Assembly (NCBI GenBank): GCA_003427395.1 | Contig: BFEA01000785.1 | Coordinates: 161,536 to 210,019, forward strand | DNA from: Chara braunii | Lineage: Eukaryota; Streptophyta; Charophyceae; Charales; Characeae | Direction of reading: 5' to 3' | Length of the DNA stretch: 48,484 nucleotides | Shown: piece after piece, positions 1-9,796 of the stretch | How positions within the stretch are numbered: the stretch's first letter is position 1 | Layout: each line of letters begins with the position of its first letter | Notes under the pieces: generated by a model | The model's database searches: none | What the model saw: only the letters and a program-made list of their open reading frames with translations | Told to the model about the DNA's origin: nothing | Position numbers and translations under genes: made by a program

Positions 1-21
1 TTTTTTTTTTTTTTTTTTTTT
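1..21 (-). repeat. poly-T tract at window edge
   Basis: The window opens with 21 T. In this region poly-T on the plus strand usually marks the poly-A tail of a minus-strand retroelement, so this may be the 3' end of one. No recognisable LINE or SINE body follows within the next few hundred bases, so the assignment is open. Confidence 0.5.
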
Positions 22-108
22 AATCCTTGAGGCCTGAAAACAGATGTTTCCCGAGAAAAAGACTCCCTCACTTCTATATGACCTATTGTTCACACAGTCC
101 TGGGTAGC

Positions 109-170
109 ACCACGTACACGTACACGTGCTCCGCATACGCGCATACGTGTATGCGCGTACGCGCATAGCC
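109..170. repeat. alternating purine-pyrimidine stretch with palindromes
   Basis: The stretch is rich in CG, CA and TA steps. It holds a perfect 16-bp palindrome at 151-166 (ATGCGCGTACGCGCAT) and an overlapping inverted repeat at 139-156 with 8-bp arms GCGCATAC/GTATGCGC and a 2-nt loop. Such sequence can form cruciform or Z-DNA. No function is claimed. Confidence 0.6.
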
Positions 171-539
171 GTTTTCAGGGCCTGCGTACGTGGTGGTAGC
201 GGGCCACTTGGGGGGCAGTTCTGGCCCCGTAGGCCTAGGGGTGGGTTGGGGTAGCCCGTTGGGGCCCAGCGCGGGGTGGAGGGGTGACGCTACCACCGCT
301 GTCGCCATCTTCGTGGAGGCCTGCTGCTGACGTGCCGTCGCCGTCGCTGGGAGTCGCCATCGCTGGTAAGTCGATTTTCTCCTTCTCCCCCTTGTCGTCG
401 TCGTCATGCTCCTCCTCGTCCTGTAACCTGATATCTTCACCCTCTTCCTTTCCAGCATCACTTTCAGTTCAGCATTGTCTCCCACCCTGCCGACCCCGAC
501 ACTTCCCGGCCGATTCCATTTAACCCTGTGCGCACGTGC

Positions 540-1090
540 GCGCAATCCCCCCCTTCCCTACTGCAGTCCCGATTCGCCCTCCATCTCCCCACCCGTCGAT
601 CCCGATCTCCCTCCCCTCCCCAGCTGCGTCCCTCCCTCAACTTTGATTTTCGCCCTTAACCCACGATTTCCCTTTCCCCCCCCCTGCATTCCCCCCCTCG
701 TCACGATCCGATTTCCCCCAAGTACCAACCCCGATCCCTCCCCGATCAGGCACACGTGGGCGCGCAACCCGATCCCAATTCCCCCCCTTCCCCTACTCAC
801 GCTCCCGCTCCCGACCTTACTGCATCATCCCAAACCCAACCCCCCACAACCTCAAATTTCCCCCTGCTGCTGTGCAACCCTTCTTTCCCCGCTGCTCCGC
901 GATCCCCTTCCCCATCCCCTCCCCTCCTCCCCAATCTCGATCCCAACAGTATCTTCCCCCCTTTCTACCGATCTCGATCCTCTTTCTCCCCGCCCCGATC
1001 GCGATCCCATTCTCCCTCCCCAACTGCACCTCGACTCCCCTCCTCTCTATGCCTGGCCCCGTTTCCCCCTTTCCCCCCCTCCCACTCCCG
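540..1090. other. C-rich, G-poor low-complexity block
   Basis: About 550 bp of plus-strand sequence made mostly of C and T, with runs of up to nine C and recurring CGATC words. All three plus frames stay open for long stretches, giving Pro/Ser-rich translations. This is an effect of composition: there is no domain, no conserved start and no codon signal. The block ends abruptly at an AT-rich microsatellite. Confidence 0.6.
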
Positions 1091-1096
1091 CCCGTT

Positions 1097-1222
1097 CCCG
1101 ATCATATTATGTTATATATATACTAATACAGTAATACTACAAATATATTATATAAATATTATATATATATTATTATATATATATATATTATATATTGTAT
1201 TATATATTAAAAAAATATATAC
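1097..1222. repeat. AT-rich microsatellite (TA/ATT)n
   Basis: Nearly pure A/T sequence of irregular TA and TATTA repeats. It abuts the first copy of a 28-bp direct repeat at 1223, so it marks one border of the ribozyme-bearing segment. Confidence 0.8.
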
Positions 1223-1646
1223 ATATATCGTCACAAATAGAACTGCCCGGTAAACCGTAGGCAGAGAGAGAGAAGAGGACAACAAACGAGGGGCTGTGAC
1301 AAACTGTTTCGTCGGAGTTTCACCGACTCATCAGGAGGCTGAACCCTCAACAGTCTGCAGAATCCCCTCACTGATTACACTGTAAATGATAATCTACCTT
1401 AACCAAAATCAAAGTAGACTATCACTCACCCACACCAGATGNAAAACTCTACAGACTGTNGGTTCACACCCCATCACAAGCCAGCAAAACANCCACGAAA
1501 CAAAGAAAGGTCTGTCACAGCCAAAAAATACACTCCAGACCCGCCTAGTAACGGCCCCGACCACTGCCGCTCGACCTGACCGGAAAAAACCGTAGCAGGA
1601 AGCTAGCGAAGTCGTAGTATATATCGTCACAAATAGAACTGCCCGG
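1223..1646 (-). other. 396-bp unit bounded by 28-bp direct repeats, carrying a hammerhead ribozyme
   Basis: Identical 28-bp sequences lie at 1223-1250 and 1619-1646, each containing CGTCACAAATAGAACTGCCC. They are spaced 396 bp apart. Outside the repeats the flanks differ. The 368 bp between them hold a complete type III hammerhead on the minus strand. Plant retrozymes (LTRs of a few hundred bp with a type III hammerhead) and Penelope-like elements are known to pair hammerheads with terminal or tandem repeats. This unit could be a remnant of such an element or of a ribozyme-bearing tandem repeat. No primer-binding site, polypurine tract or coding capacity was identified. The segment contains three ambiguous bases (N). 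Confidence 0.55.
1299..1358 (-). ncRNA. hammerhead ribozyme, type III
   Basis: This predicted self-cleaving RNA is read on the minus strand. Stem III is 1350-1358 paired with 1299-1307 (GCAGACTGT/ACAGTTTGT, 9 bp with three G-U pairs). H17 is the U opposite 1349, so cleavage is expected between 1349 and 1348. Stem I is GAGG/CCTC (1345-1348 with 1335-1338) with a GTTCAG loop. The core CTGATGA lies at 1334-1328. Stem II is GTCGG/CCGAC (1327-1323 with 1315-1311) with a TGAAACT loop. GAA lies at 1310-1308, and the following A15.1 pairs with U16.1. Every universally conserved core base is present, and the layout matches the known satellite-RNA type III form. The cleavage triplet is GUU, which is allowed but less common than GUC. 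Activity is inferred, not shown. Confidence 0.87.
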
Positions 1647-1751
1647 CATACGCGGTGCTACCCAGACACAGTCTATGTTGCCGGGGATAAGTAACCAGAC
1701 TGGTGCCCTCCCAGAATAAACAGGCTTAAAGCCCTAGTACCTCCGCCAGTG

Positions 1752-1835
1752 TTTTTTTTTTCCCCCCTTAAAACTCAAATCTATTAGTTCATAAACAGTG
1801 AAACTTGAGGCCGGGGACCTCACAAATCAACCCGG
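1752..1835 (-). repeat. type 1 LINE 3' tail with poly-T
   Basis: Ten T at 1752-1761, followed by a degenerate body containing TTGAGGCCGGGGACCTCACA at about 1805-1824. The same phrase is found at 9245 (plus orientation) and at 47282. I treat this as the 3' terminus of LINE-A, which lies directly upstream in minus orientation. The terminal GGGCCC box seen in the other type 1 copies is not clear here. Confidence 0.5.
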
Positions 1836-2182
1836 GGTATCTGACAGCATCAGCCAGCTCAGCTTTCAGTCCTCAGGACTGTTCAAACGTCAACCACACC
1901 AATTCTCACTTAAGCTTATGATTTTGCTCAACCACTCATGAGTACAACCAACTGACTACCTCCTAGCTACCTAAGCCCTGCGGGAAGGCTAACACCCTCC
2001 ACTACCCTAAACCCTCTCTAGCCCCCTCCCTACCTACAACCGCCTGCAGCGGCGGACAAGGCCTAACTCGGCCTTGAGGAGCAACTCCATTCCTCCTGCG
2101 ACACTCACCTACCTCGGCTACCTTGCCGTTTCCTCAACCGAGTGTCCTGGTATTTGGAACCTGAGAAGGGAAGGGGTCCTAG

Positions 2183-3560
2183 CTACTCTAATAACCAATT
2201 GGTAAGCACCAGGCCTTTCGATCGATGTATACCTGCCAGACTGTTCCCCAGCGCCCAGGTCTTGAGAAACCACCAGATGTCACTTCTGGAACCTCTGCCC
2301 TTCTTCGCTTTCCTCTTCCAGTCCACCAATATCGCCTGCCGTATGCCGCCTTTGATTGCCGCCTTCACCTCATTATCCGAGAACGGTCTGTGACTGAAGC
2401 GAGACCTGTTCCTGTCTGCCCAGATTACGGCGCATATAACAGCTCTAGCCACATGGGCTATGTACGGCCAGCCCCTTTTTCCCGTGTGACCCACCGGGGT
2501 GACACCCAGCAAAATCCGTTCTTCATTCCAGGTTACGTACCTGCCCCCCATTTGCCCGCAGTGGTGGGCCCACCACTTCCAGATACGCCGAGATGCTGGG
2601 CAGTCCCACCACAGGTGTATGGTGGACTCAAAAGGCCAAGTGCATCTTGTGCAGCCCAGGCTGACTACCACTCCCCTTCCAGCCAGCCATACAGCTGAAG
2701 GAGTTACCAACAGGGACAGCATTCATAAAATAGAAGCATGCTTGAGATTGGGTAGCTCCTGGAGGATCGACCACAGTTTCATGAGGTCTTCTTCTGATCT
2801 GTGTCTGTCCTCCGCCCGAACCGCTTTCCATTTGGAAATGGCTACAGCTGCTGGAGTCCGCTTGCGGTTGTCTGCAAGCCTATAGGATAAACCTGCTGAA
2901 ATGTTGGACAGGCTCACAACTTGTTTGGGCAGGAGAGAGGAGCTGGTGATCTGCCAACCCCAAGCTTCCAGGTCGACCGACAAATTCCTCAGTGGAACTT
3001 TCCCCACCCACTGATTAACCTTACGGGTGCCCTTCACGTCCTTCCTCTCAATCACTCTCACTTGTGGGGGGTTTCCCCAGATTGTGATCAGTTCCTCTCT
3101 CAACAGTTGAAGATGGTTGGGTTCTGTGTTCTCCCCCCCCACCTGAACCTTTCTGAAGCCCGACTGAGTTACTTCCACAACCTTCCACACCAACTGTTCG
3201 GGACCTAACGGGCAGTACCACGTGCCCACTGGGTCCAAGCCTTCAGGGCCCAGTAAGACCGTCCACTCCGCCGGAATAGCCTGAAGTAACACTGCCCAAT
3301 TTCCTCTACTTTCCTCAAACCCTGCAGTGGGGGAAGAAGCTCAGCGAACGACAACCAGGAACCCTTGGGTGAAGACCAGAGGTCCGCAATGCGGGCCACT
3401 CCCCTGCGTATCCATGCTCTCTCGAATGCTCCCGGCTCCGCCCCTGCTGAGAACGCTCGGCTGTTGGAGTCACAGATCCTTGGATTCTCAAATAAGCTCT
3501 GTTGGGAAATTAGGGAAAAGTGGACGTTTTCCCAAACTCCTGAAAATTCGGAGGCCGGGC
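2183..3560 (-). pseudogene. LINE-A ORF2 C-terminal fragment (zf-RVT)
   Basis: Part of a LINE ORF2 polyprotein downstream of the RT domain. Upstream sequence including SLFENPRICDSNS and RIADLW aligns with LINE-B (PLFGNPYILDD, VGDLWDP). A frameshift lies near 3295, and the frame then runs to 2183. An in-frame TGA at 2723-2725 falls exactly where LINE-B, -D and -K have the Trp of their LQWQI motif. The zinc-binding motif is CX2CX8HX4C (CTRC, then H and C of HLWWDC), followed by a Trp-rich C-terminus (LVDWKRK). The fragment is non-functional. It is clearly a different subfamily from LINE-B/C, with closest resemblance to the minus part of LINE-G. Confidence 0.85.
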
Positions 3561-3675
3561 CCGACGACGGCTGCCATTGATAAATCTGATCAGCGGTCGT
3601 CGTTCCGTTTCGGCCATCCGAAAAGGTCGGAGGCCCACCTGAGGCCCACTATTTTCCCACGCGGCAAAGGCACTG

Positions 3676-3960
3676 AAAAAAAAAAAAAAAAAAAAAAACA
3701 AGCTTACTTTCTTTTTCTTTTAAGCTGCATTCTGCTCCCGACCTGCAGGTGGGCAATACCGGCCAGGGGACAGCCGGTAGCATCAGGGACCATGACAGGT
3801 CCCCTCCCCTACGAACATCAGCAGACTCTGCTCAATGCTGATCGGGGTTGGCAGCGCCAAGCATGCCCCAGGAAGGTATACGAGGCCAATGGGGATTGAA
3901 CTCACGACCTCGTGAATGCCACTTGTGAGCCTTACCAACTGAGATAGGCCGCTGGATTAC
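3676..3960 (-). mobile_element. tRNA-derived SINE
   Basis: The minus-strand head (about 3955-3885) reads like a tRNA. It has an A-box-like TATCTCAGTTGGTAAGG, a B box AGTTCAATCCCC, and outer sequences GGCCTAT/ATTGGCC that pair at six of seven positions like an acceptor stem. A unique body of about 170 bp follows, then an A-rich tail (AAAAGAAAAAGAAAG near 3705-3720). On the plus strand a 23-A run (3676-3698) adjoins it. tRNA-derived SINEs have this order and are moved by LINE machinery. The tRNA part is too degenerate to assign an amino acid. Confidence 0.6.
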
Positions 3961-4267
3961 ATTTTGAACGAGGACAGTCAGCCATTTGAAAAAATAAAGA
4001 AAAGGACAGTCCAACACTTTTTTTTTTCTTTTTTTCTTTTGGAAACAAAACCAACTATTCCATTACATGCCAGAAATCGGGTCCGGTGTCCCTTACATTT
4101 ATGCCACAGGCCTTTGGGCTGGGAGAGGCACTCCCGGCCAAGCCCATCCCAACCGTGGCCAGAAAAAGGTCACCATGGATGGTTCAACTTAGGAAAATCT
4201 CACAAAATCCACCAAAGGAGGTCTTTGAATCTCTAGCTGTACATCTATGATCTATCCTTTCTCACCT

Positions 4268-4407
4268 GTTTCCTTTTTTTTTCAAACTCCCCCTCCAGTG
4301 TTAGTGGTGCTGGTAAGAGCAGACACCACTAGCACCTAGGGAGAGGCTCCATCTATTGGTGGGGAGCATCACCTGCTGGAAAACGGGTCCAGCGTCCCAT
4401 GTACAGA
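4268..4407 (-). mobile_element. solitary type 2 LINE 3' tail
   Basis: A T-rich run at 4268-4282 is followed by the type 2 tail in minus orientation. It contains the long stem-loop (arms 4298-4309 and 4324-4335) and the hairpin box GCTGGACCCGTTTTCCAGC near 4377-4395. There is no ORF upstream, so it is either a severely 5'-truncated LINE of the B/C/D type or a SINE using the same tail. Confidence 0.75.
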
Positions 4408-4409
4408 AT

Positions 4410-6450
4410 GAATTTCCTAAAAACCCCATTATTCAAAGTCCATCTAATTCTATCCTGGAGGCTGGAACAAACCCATCCTTGTCCTTTACACCTCTCCCAA
4501 TGAACCCATGAAAGTACTACACAAAAAAAAAAGGAAGAAAAGCACAATCTTGGTGGGAGGTCCTGTGATGCCTCCATTGTTACCAGCCCCGAGAAGGCCC
4601 CCTTAGCTTTTCTTTCTACTCAGTCCTCTTGATTGTTTTGTGTGTTTTCAATATTTGTCCAGGTTTTCGAATGGACAAACATTTTTTGTTCAACAACTAG
4701 TATTTTTAATGCCACATCAGAGTGAGTGCGCGTATCCCTTCCCGCAGCATCAGCGGTAGTTCGCGTGCATAGTTAACGTGAGAGCACGGATCCCGCGCGC
4801 ATCAAAACTGTGCGTGTGCGTAACCCGTCATGTATCCTCAGTATGAGAGGACAGATCCTTATGCACTTCATTAGCGCGGGTGTGTGGTGTGGTACACTAT
4901 GTGTATCATCAGTACCGGTGCGTCGAACACGCACGATGTGCGTGTCATCATTTACGTGCAGAACATTGAGTTCATCATTGTGTAGAATATCTCGATGGTT
5001 TCAACAAACGTAGCAGGACCAAGCCTGTAGATCAACATTCTTGTCGTGGAGAGAATCATGATCATTCAGCGTGATCATTATGAAGATATTCATCATAGCT
5101 TATTTTGCGGCGTCAACCAGTTTGAACGGTTAACTCACTATGCGGTCTCATTCGAAAATATTTCATCATAACCCAAAACAAGATATGAAGTAGGTTTCTA
5201 GTTTCATTATTAATCCGAGTTTTCAAATGGGTAATTATTCTTTGTTCATCATCTTAATTTTGTATTCTTAGTTAATGCCACCCCCTTAGTTGTATATTTT
5301 ACACCCATCGTATGCGGATTTAATTTTTAATAATAATAATCTTGTTAAGACACCTTCCGCGCTACCAACAACTGTTACATAGGAACGCATACAAAAGTTG
5401 AATATTAACATATTTATGTATGCCTTCGGGTGGCAGGAGTGTACTGGCAATAAACCGGGAAGTTTTTATGATTATCTTGGGAGAAACAGCTGTAGCACAG
5501 AGATATGTAGCAAACTTGGTATAATCATGCGAAAGTGAATAACTGCGTTAGCGATCAGATCAAGGTAAACTTATTGTTCTGCTTTTTTTACAAAAAGGTT
5601 TAATCCATGATCTTTTAAGTTGTTATGGCATCGGTTGGCTGTAATGAAAGAAAAACAGAGGTGTCATGGATTTCTAGTGCGGGAGGCGGTGAGGCATTAG
5701 CACGGATAGGTGGTCATTATATAGAGGATGTACGAGAGGTGGTGATGACGCAGAAGAAGGAGGTAGTCGGGGGATCCATAATAGGCACAAGGGGCTGCCT
5801 CGCTGAGTTATGAGAGGTCGTTTGGTATGATCCTCATCGATTAGCACGTCAGATCCGAGAATAGGTGAGGAGGAAGATTGGTAGTTTAATCGGACCTAAT
5901 CCTAAGCAAGGACATGCTAAAAGAAAAAAACAAGACAGAAAAAAACAACAAAAGACAAACATGGAAGCAGCCGGAACAGAGGGTGAACATATGTGTCTGC
6001 TTGGTAATCATATTATTCAAGTAGATTAGGACGATTGGTTTGTTATTATCGAAGTTCGATTGGAAGGGTTGAGGGTCTTGAGATAAGGTGGTGTTTGTTA
6101 CTTATGATGATGTAGGGAGCAAGTGACGAAGAGATGCAGCACCAGTGTGAGAATGTATTGTTTTATGTTTTTTGGCCGGAAGGATTAACCGGTTGGTTTT
6201 CCCGATTTCCTTGCTCAACTAAGCAAGCTTGGTAAGCTGCGCGGACCTACCTAAGGATGAGTGGGCAGGGGTGTGTGTGTGTGTGCGCGGGGTCTTATAT
6301 ATAGTGTGATACAAACATTAATTACGAAACATTCATGATCATAAAATATTGTGTGCATAGCATCAGCGCGAAAAAGGAAACTAGCAAAAAAATAAAAACA
6401 GAATTGCGTTCATAGAATTATGACAACTTGCGTGTACAACAGCCATAGGA
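4410..6450. other. no gene recognised
   Basis: About 2 kb without credible ORFs or recognisable repeats. 4720-4960 is rich in CG, GTGT and GTATC words with loose internal similarity. 5300-5600 is AT-rich. Short ORFs here (for example 5625-5813) have no motif. I see nothing that supports a gene. Confidence 0.5.
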
Positions 6451-6495
6451 GGTGGAGGGATGGGTGTGGGGGATGGGGGGCGGGGGGTGGGAGAT
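6451..6495 (+). repeat. G-rich tract, G-quadruplex potential
   Basis: The sequence reads in part GGGTGTGGGGGATGGGGGGC followed by GGGGGGTGGGAG. It has at least four G runs of three or more separated by 1-3 nt, which fits the usual G-quadruplex pattern. Confidence 0.65.
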
Positions 6496-6547
6496 TAGAT
6501 CTCGTTAGGTTGGTATTGCTGTATATTTCACGGTAAAATTGGTGCGG

Positions 6548-6612
6548 ACCTTTGGCGTAGTTTAATGAGTTGGGGATTCGACCCCAGACTTAGCAACGGG
6601 ATCTAAGATCCC
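6548..6612 (+). other. degenerate tRNA-like segment (SINE relic?)
   Basis: TTGGCGTAGTTTAATGAG followed by GGGGATTCGACCCC resembles a tRNA A box and T arm/B box. The spacing is too short for a tRNA, so an anticodon arm would have to be lost. It is best read as a SINE or tRNA relic. Confidence 0.3.
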
Positions 6613-6619
6613 GGAATGT

Positions 6620-8490
6620 GTGTATGGGGTTTGTGTAAAACACGACTATCCCAAAAAATGGGACATTAGATGTGGTCATTGTGTCCTTTGTAGTCCGGTA
6701 CAGGATTAACACTACAAGAGGTAAGTTTTAGGTGCATGTTAGGATTAGAGTTAGTGGGTTAGCATGGGTTAGGGAAGGGTATGAGAACCCAGCCATAGGG
6801 GGGGTGCACGCCCTGAAGCGTGCTTTTCACCGCTTAGCACCCATAGCATCTCGTCAGAGGGATGTACTCCAAGTTGGTTTGTAGATCAGGGAGGTTATGG
6901 GGAGGTGAGGGATGAGGGGAAAGGGGGGGTTAGGGGTATGTTCGATTGAAACCATACCTGTGAGCAGAATGCCTGTGAAGACGACATCTCCCCAACAGAC
7001 GCCATACTCCCTCTGCGTGTTAGGCCGTTCGTAGAGCGCAACCGAGCGCAGCGATGGCAGGAGGGGATTAGGAAGTTGTTAGCGATGGCATTGCAAAATC
7101 GCGAGCATTAGGTCGCTCGTGCTTTCTCGGCACGCGAGCGTAGGCGAGGAAGGCAGAGTATGCTGCAGCGTTGCAGAGCAGTGATTGTGGGTGTGGGAGA
7201 GAGAGCCAAGCATTGCAAGTTTGCCTTGCTGCAGATGCTGTTTGTAGTCGTAGCCTGTGTATTTATGGCGAATTTACCGTAGTACTTCTGATGGGTTTGC
7301 CTTTTATTGGTGTATGGTGAGTGGGTAGGGTATTAACGGGGTGTGTGCGTTTGTGGTGGGGAGGGAGGCGGTGAGGGCCATAGCTATTGCGGATTCGTGG
7401 GGGAGCTGGGGGGTTTTTTCGTGTGAATTACTCCTGCAGTCGGTGTGTCCGTGTGAAACCACGTTCTGCATGTTTAGTGTTTGGTCAGTGTCAGTGCTTC
7501 TTTTGCCTCATTAGGATGCTAGTGTTGTGGAGTTCGTGTGCTGGCTTGTCGTTTTGGAGCTCAAATGGTTATGACGTGTGTGTGTGATCGTCGACGGGTT
7601 CGGATTCGTTTGGCTTGTTGCTTCTGTCGTTGTCGTGTGTGGGATCAGTAGTGTCGTTTGGGTGTGGTGGTGTGTGTGGTCTGTTCGTTTTGCTTGGCGC
7701 TGGTGTCCTTTGGTTTGTCCCCACGCGGACTTTGGGTTCTTTTCGCTGGTTACTTTTTTTGTGTGTGTGTGCGGTGGAGTGGGTGTTATTGCTGCAAGTG
7801 TTGTTAGTTGTTGTTGTTGTTTTTTATATTAAATTGTGTGTCCCATAACAGGTATCTGGGTTACTTCCCGTATGTTATTTATGTGTTGTGGGTGTTAGGT
7901 TCAGTTGCGGGTAGCATGGGTGCCGTGTACTCTTGAGAATGGGGAGTGTAATTAAACGTGTAGTATGTCTGTCCAATGTAAGGTTGGGGTGCTAGGGCGT
8001 GTGTGCATGGTTAGCCCTTTTTTTCAAAAAGTTTTACGGAAAAAAATTGTTTTTACTTATTTTAATGATGCATTTTTCTGCTCTTTTTCTGTAAGTAAGA
8101 ATTTGTTGACCTTTTTAGGGGGTGTTAGAATTTGCGGGTGTGTGCAGAATTATTATTTATTTTGTTTTTTTTTCAACATAATTTTTTAATTTCTATTAAT
8201 TTTTCTATCTATTTAATTTTAATTATTAATTTTTATTATGTAATTTCTACATACTTTATGGAATATTTTTTTAGTTTTTATCTTTTTATTTTTTATTTTC
8301 TTGCATTATCTAATTTCTATTATATTACTTTTTTAATTTATTCTTATATGATTATTTATTAAAAAAATATATATATTATTACCAATATATGGGTTACTCG
8401 CTTTTTTTTGTCTTTACTATTATTATTTTCTTTTTCTTTTGTGGGGGTGGTATTTTGATTAGATTATAAAGTTTGGGAGGTGGAATCTGT
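6620..8490. other. no gene recognised; GT-rich then AT-rich sequence
   Basis: 7000-7200 is GC/CG-rich with words such as GCGAGCG. 7400-7830 is strongly G/T-biased, so plus frames give Val/Cys/Trp-rich translations with no domain. 8150-8460 is mostly T and A. ORFs here follow composition and are not called. Confidence 0.5.
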
Positions 8491-8494
8491 TGGA

Positions 8495-8521
8495 GTGTGT
8501 GTGTGTGTGTGTGTGTGCGTG

Positions 8522-8560
<39 letters not shown>
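8495..8560. repeat. (GT)n microsatellite
   Basis: About 33 GT units with two GC interruptions. The Thr-His repeat in the opposite strand translation is an artefact of this repeat. Confidence 0.95.
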
Positions 8561-8561
<1 letters not shown>

Positions 8562-8865
8562 GATGTGTGTGAAAACACATTGCTGATAGCGTCTCTGAGA
8601 TGTAAAGTCTTGGTATAGGGTGTGCTAGGAGGAGCTCTAGGTGAAGAAGCCACTGGTGGTGATATAGTATAGTCTTTTAAATCATTATCGGTATAATTTT
8701 CTTCACAGTCATCACAATCATTTGCTGCAGGTTTTATTAGGCATTCTGGTGTTCTGGCTTTGGTCAGCATCTAGCATTCTCTTTTATCTGGGACATAGGA
8801 TTGAGAGATGGTCGAACCATGACGGATGTCAGCTGAGCTGTTCTGTTCTGTGCCCCTGGTTTGCT

Positions 8866-8990
8866 GATGCCAGAACGACGCTGGCTGGAGCTGGGGCGTC
8901 GCCCTGTAACCTGAAATTGGCNGGGGCATGAGGCCTTGTAGAGAGATCTGGGTTTTGCCNAGGGAGGAAGGCAATTCAGTGGCAAACAGG
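8866..8990 (+). repeat. R1 repeat, dispersed copy
   Basis: Contains CCAGAACGACGCTGGCTGGA, then a CCCTGTAACCT box and GGCATGAGGC-TTGTAGAGAGATCTGG. The same order recurs several times at 15690-16870. The unit contains ambiguous bases. Its function is unknown. Confidence 0.75.
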
Positions 8991-9186
8991 GGGGGCTGCT
9001 ATGCGGTGAGAACANAACAGCTATGGAGGATATCGGTTAGGCTGGTATTGTCTCTGAGTACAATGTCCTGATACAGGGGGGGTAGGAGCTGATCCAAGAG
9101 TAGGAGGTCAGAAGGGCTGATATACTAATCATCATCAGCAGTAATTCTATTATTATTTACTATCATCATAATTGTAAGCTTCAGAG

Positions 9187-9301
9187 GTGGGACGCTGAGC
9201 CCGGTTCTCAGCAAGCTCGGTTTGGTTACTGCGGGTAGAATGTGAGGACCCCGGCCTCAATCATCTTATTGATAATATCAGCCTTGGGCACTGGGCCCGT
9301 T

Positions 9302-9346
<45 letters not shown>
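9187..9346 (+). mobile_element. type 1 LINE tail or SINE with poly-A
   Basis: Starts GGGACGCTGAGCCCGGTTCT, then CAGCAAGC. It continues with GTGAGGACCCCGGCCTCAAT and CCTTGGGCACTGGGCCCG, and ends in a 41-A run (9306-9346). The first 25 bp fold as GCTGAG-CCCGGTT-CTCAGC (9194-9212), a covarying version of the hairpin in type 2 tails. There is no coding sequence, so it is either a short SINE or a truncated LINE. Confidence 0.7.
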
Positions 9347-9347
<1 letters not shown>

Positions 9348-9359
9348 CACGTTTGTACT

Positions 9360-9655
9360 CTGAACAGCCAGTGGTTAGAGCACAGTGGTTAGAGCATCGG
9401 TTGGAAATGCGCATTGTGGTATGAGGTTGCGGGTTCAAAACTCAATTGCAACCTTGCGCATGGACACCGGCAGGGCGTTAGATTGACGCACGGCTGGACA
9501 TACTCCCTTGGGCTGACGCATGGTACTATTACAGACACTGCCTACGCATCACCCAAGGGTTGTTCATGGTGTTGTATGTTGGTTCCGGGTTTCACATGGG
9601 TTGCTTGGGGGTGTTGGTCTTGGGTGTTCTTTCCGGTCTACCCAGAAAAAAAAAT
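9360..9655 (+). mobile_element. tRNA-derived SINE
   Basis: CAGTGGTTAGAGCATCGG (A-box like, with a 14-bp tandem duplication of CAGTGGTTAGAGCA just before) and GCGGGTTCAAAACTC (B-box like) are spaced about as in a tRNA. A body of about 200 bp ends at a short A run (9645-9653). It follows the poly-A of the preceding element directly. Confidence 0.55.
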
Positions 9656-9674
9656 CACACGTTCGTGCCATTTC

Positions 9675-9790
9675 CACTAGTCATTCACATGGTAGAGTCA
9701 TATGATTACATGTTACAAGGTCACGGGTTCGAGCTTGGTTCGGACCTTGGGGGGATCCTTGTCCAGCTTACCCCGTTCTCTCTTCGATAT
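9675..9790 (+). mobile_element. second tRNA-like SINE head, degenerate
   Basis: TAGTCATTCACATGGTAGAG followed 30 bp later by CACGGGTTCGAGCTTGG resembles the D arm and T arm of a tRNA. The box after the T arm (GGACCTTGGGG) resembles the one in the SINE at 9360, so the two may be related. Stem pairing is poor, so it is not called as a tRNA gene. Confidence 0.45.
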
Positions 9791-9796
9791 ATACAC

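Larger units (their letters stand above)
1752..3560 (-). mobile_element. LINE-A, 5'-truncated non-LTR retrotransposon
   Basis: A minus-strand LINE fragment with the C-terminal third of ORF2, a 3' region of about 430 bp and a degenerate poly-A. The 5' boundary is near 3560, where alignment to LINE-B fades. No TSD was found. Between ORF2 and the tail (1840-2180) I see no coding sequence. Confidence 0.75.

Noticed and set aside
475-1253. Long Pro/Ser-rich open frames
   Set aside because: All frames are open because the strand is nearly free of G; no domain or coding signal.
2000-2020. CCCTAAACCC telomere-like word
   Set aside because: A single short occurrence, not an array.
3885-3955. tRNA gene call on the minus strand
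   Set aside because: Boxes are present, but the anticodon and T stems are poor and a SINE body and A-rich tail follow.
4895-4925. TCATCAG (minus CTGATGA) followed by a short stem TACAC/GTGTA
   Set aside because: The required GAAA after stem II is absent.
7387-7848. Overlapping Val/Trp/Cys-rich open frames
   Set aside because: They follow GT-rich composition and match nothing recognisable.
8459-8770. Frame with Thr-His repeats on the minus strand
   Set aside because: It is a translation of the (GT)n microsatellite.
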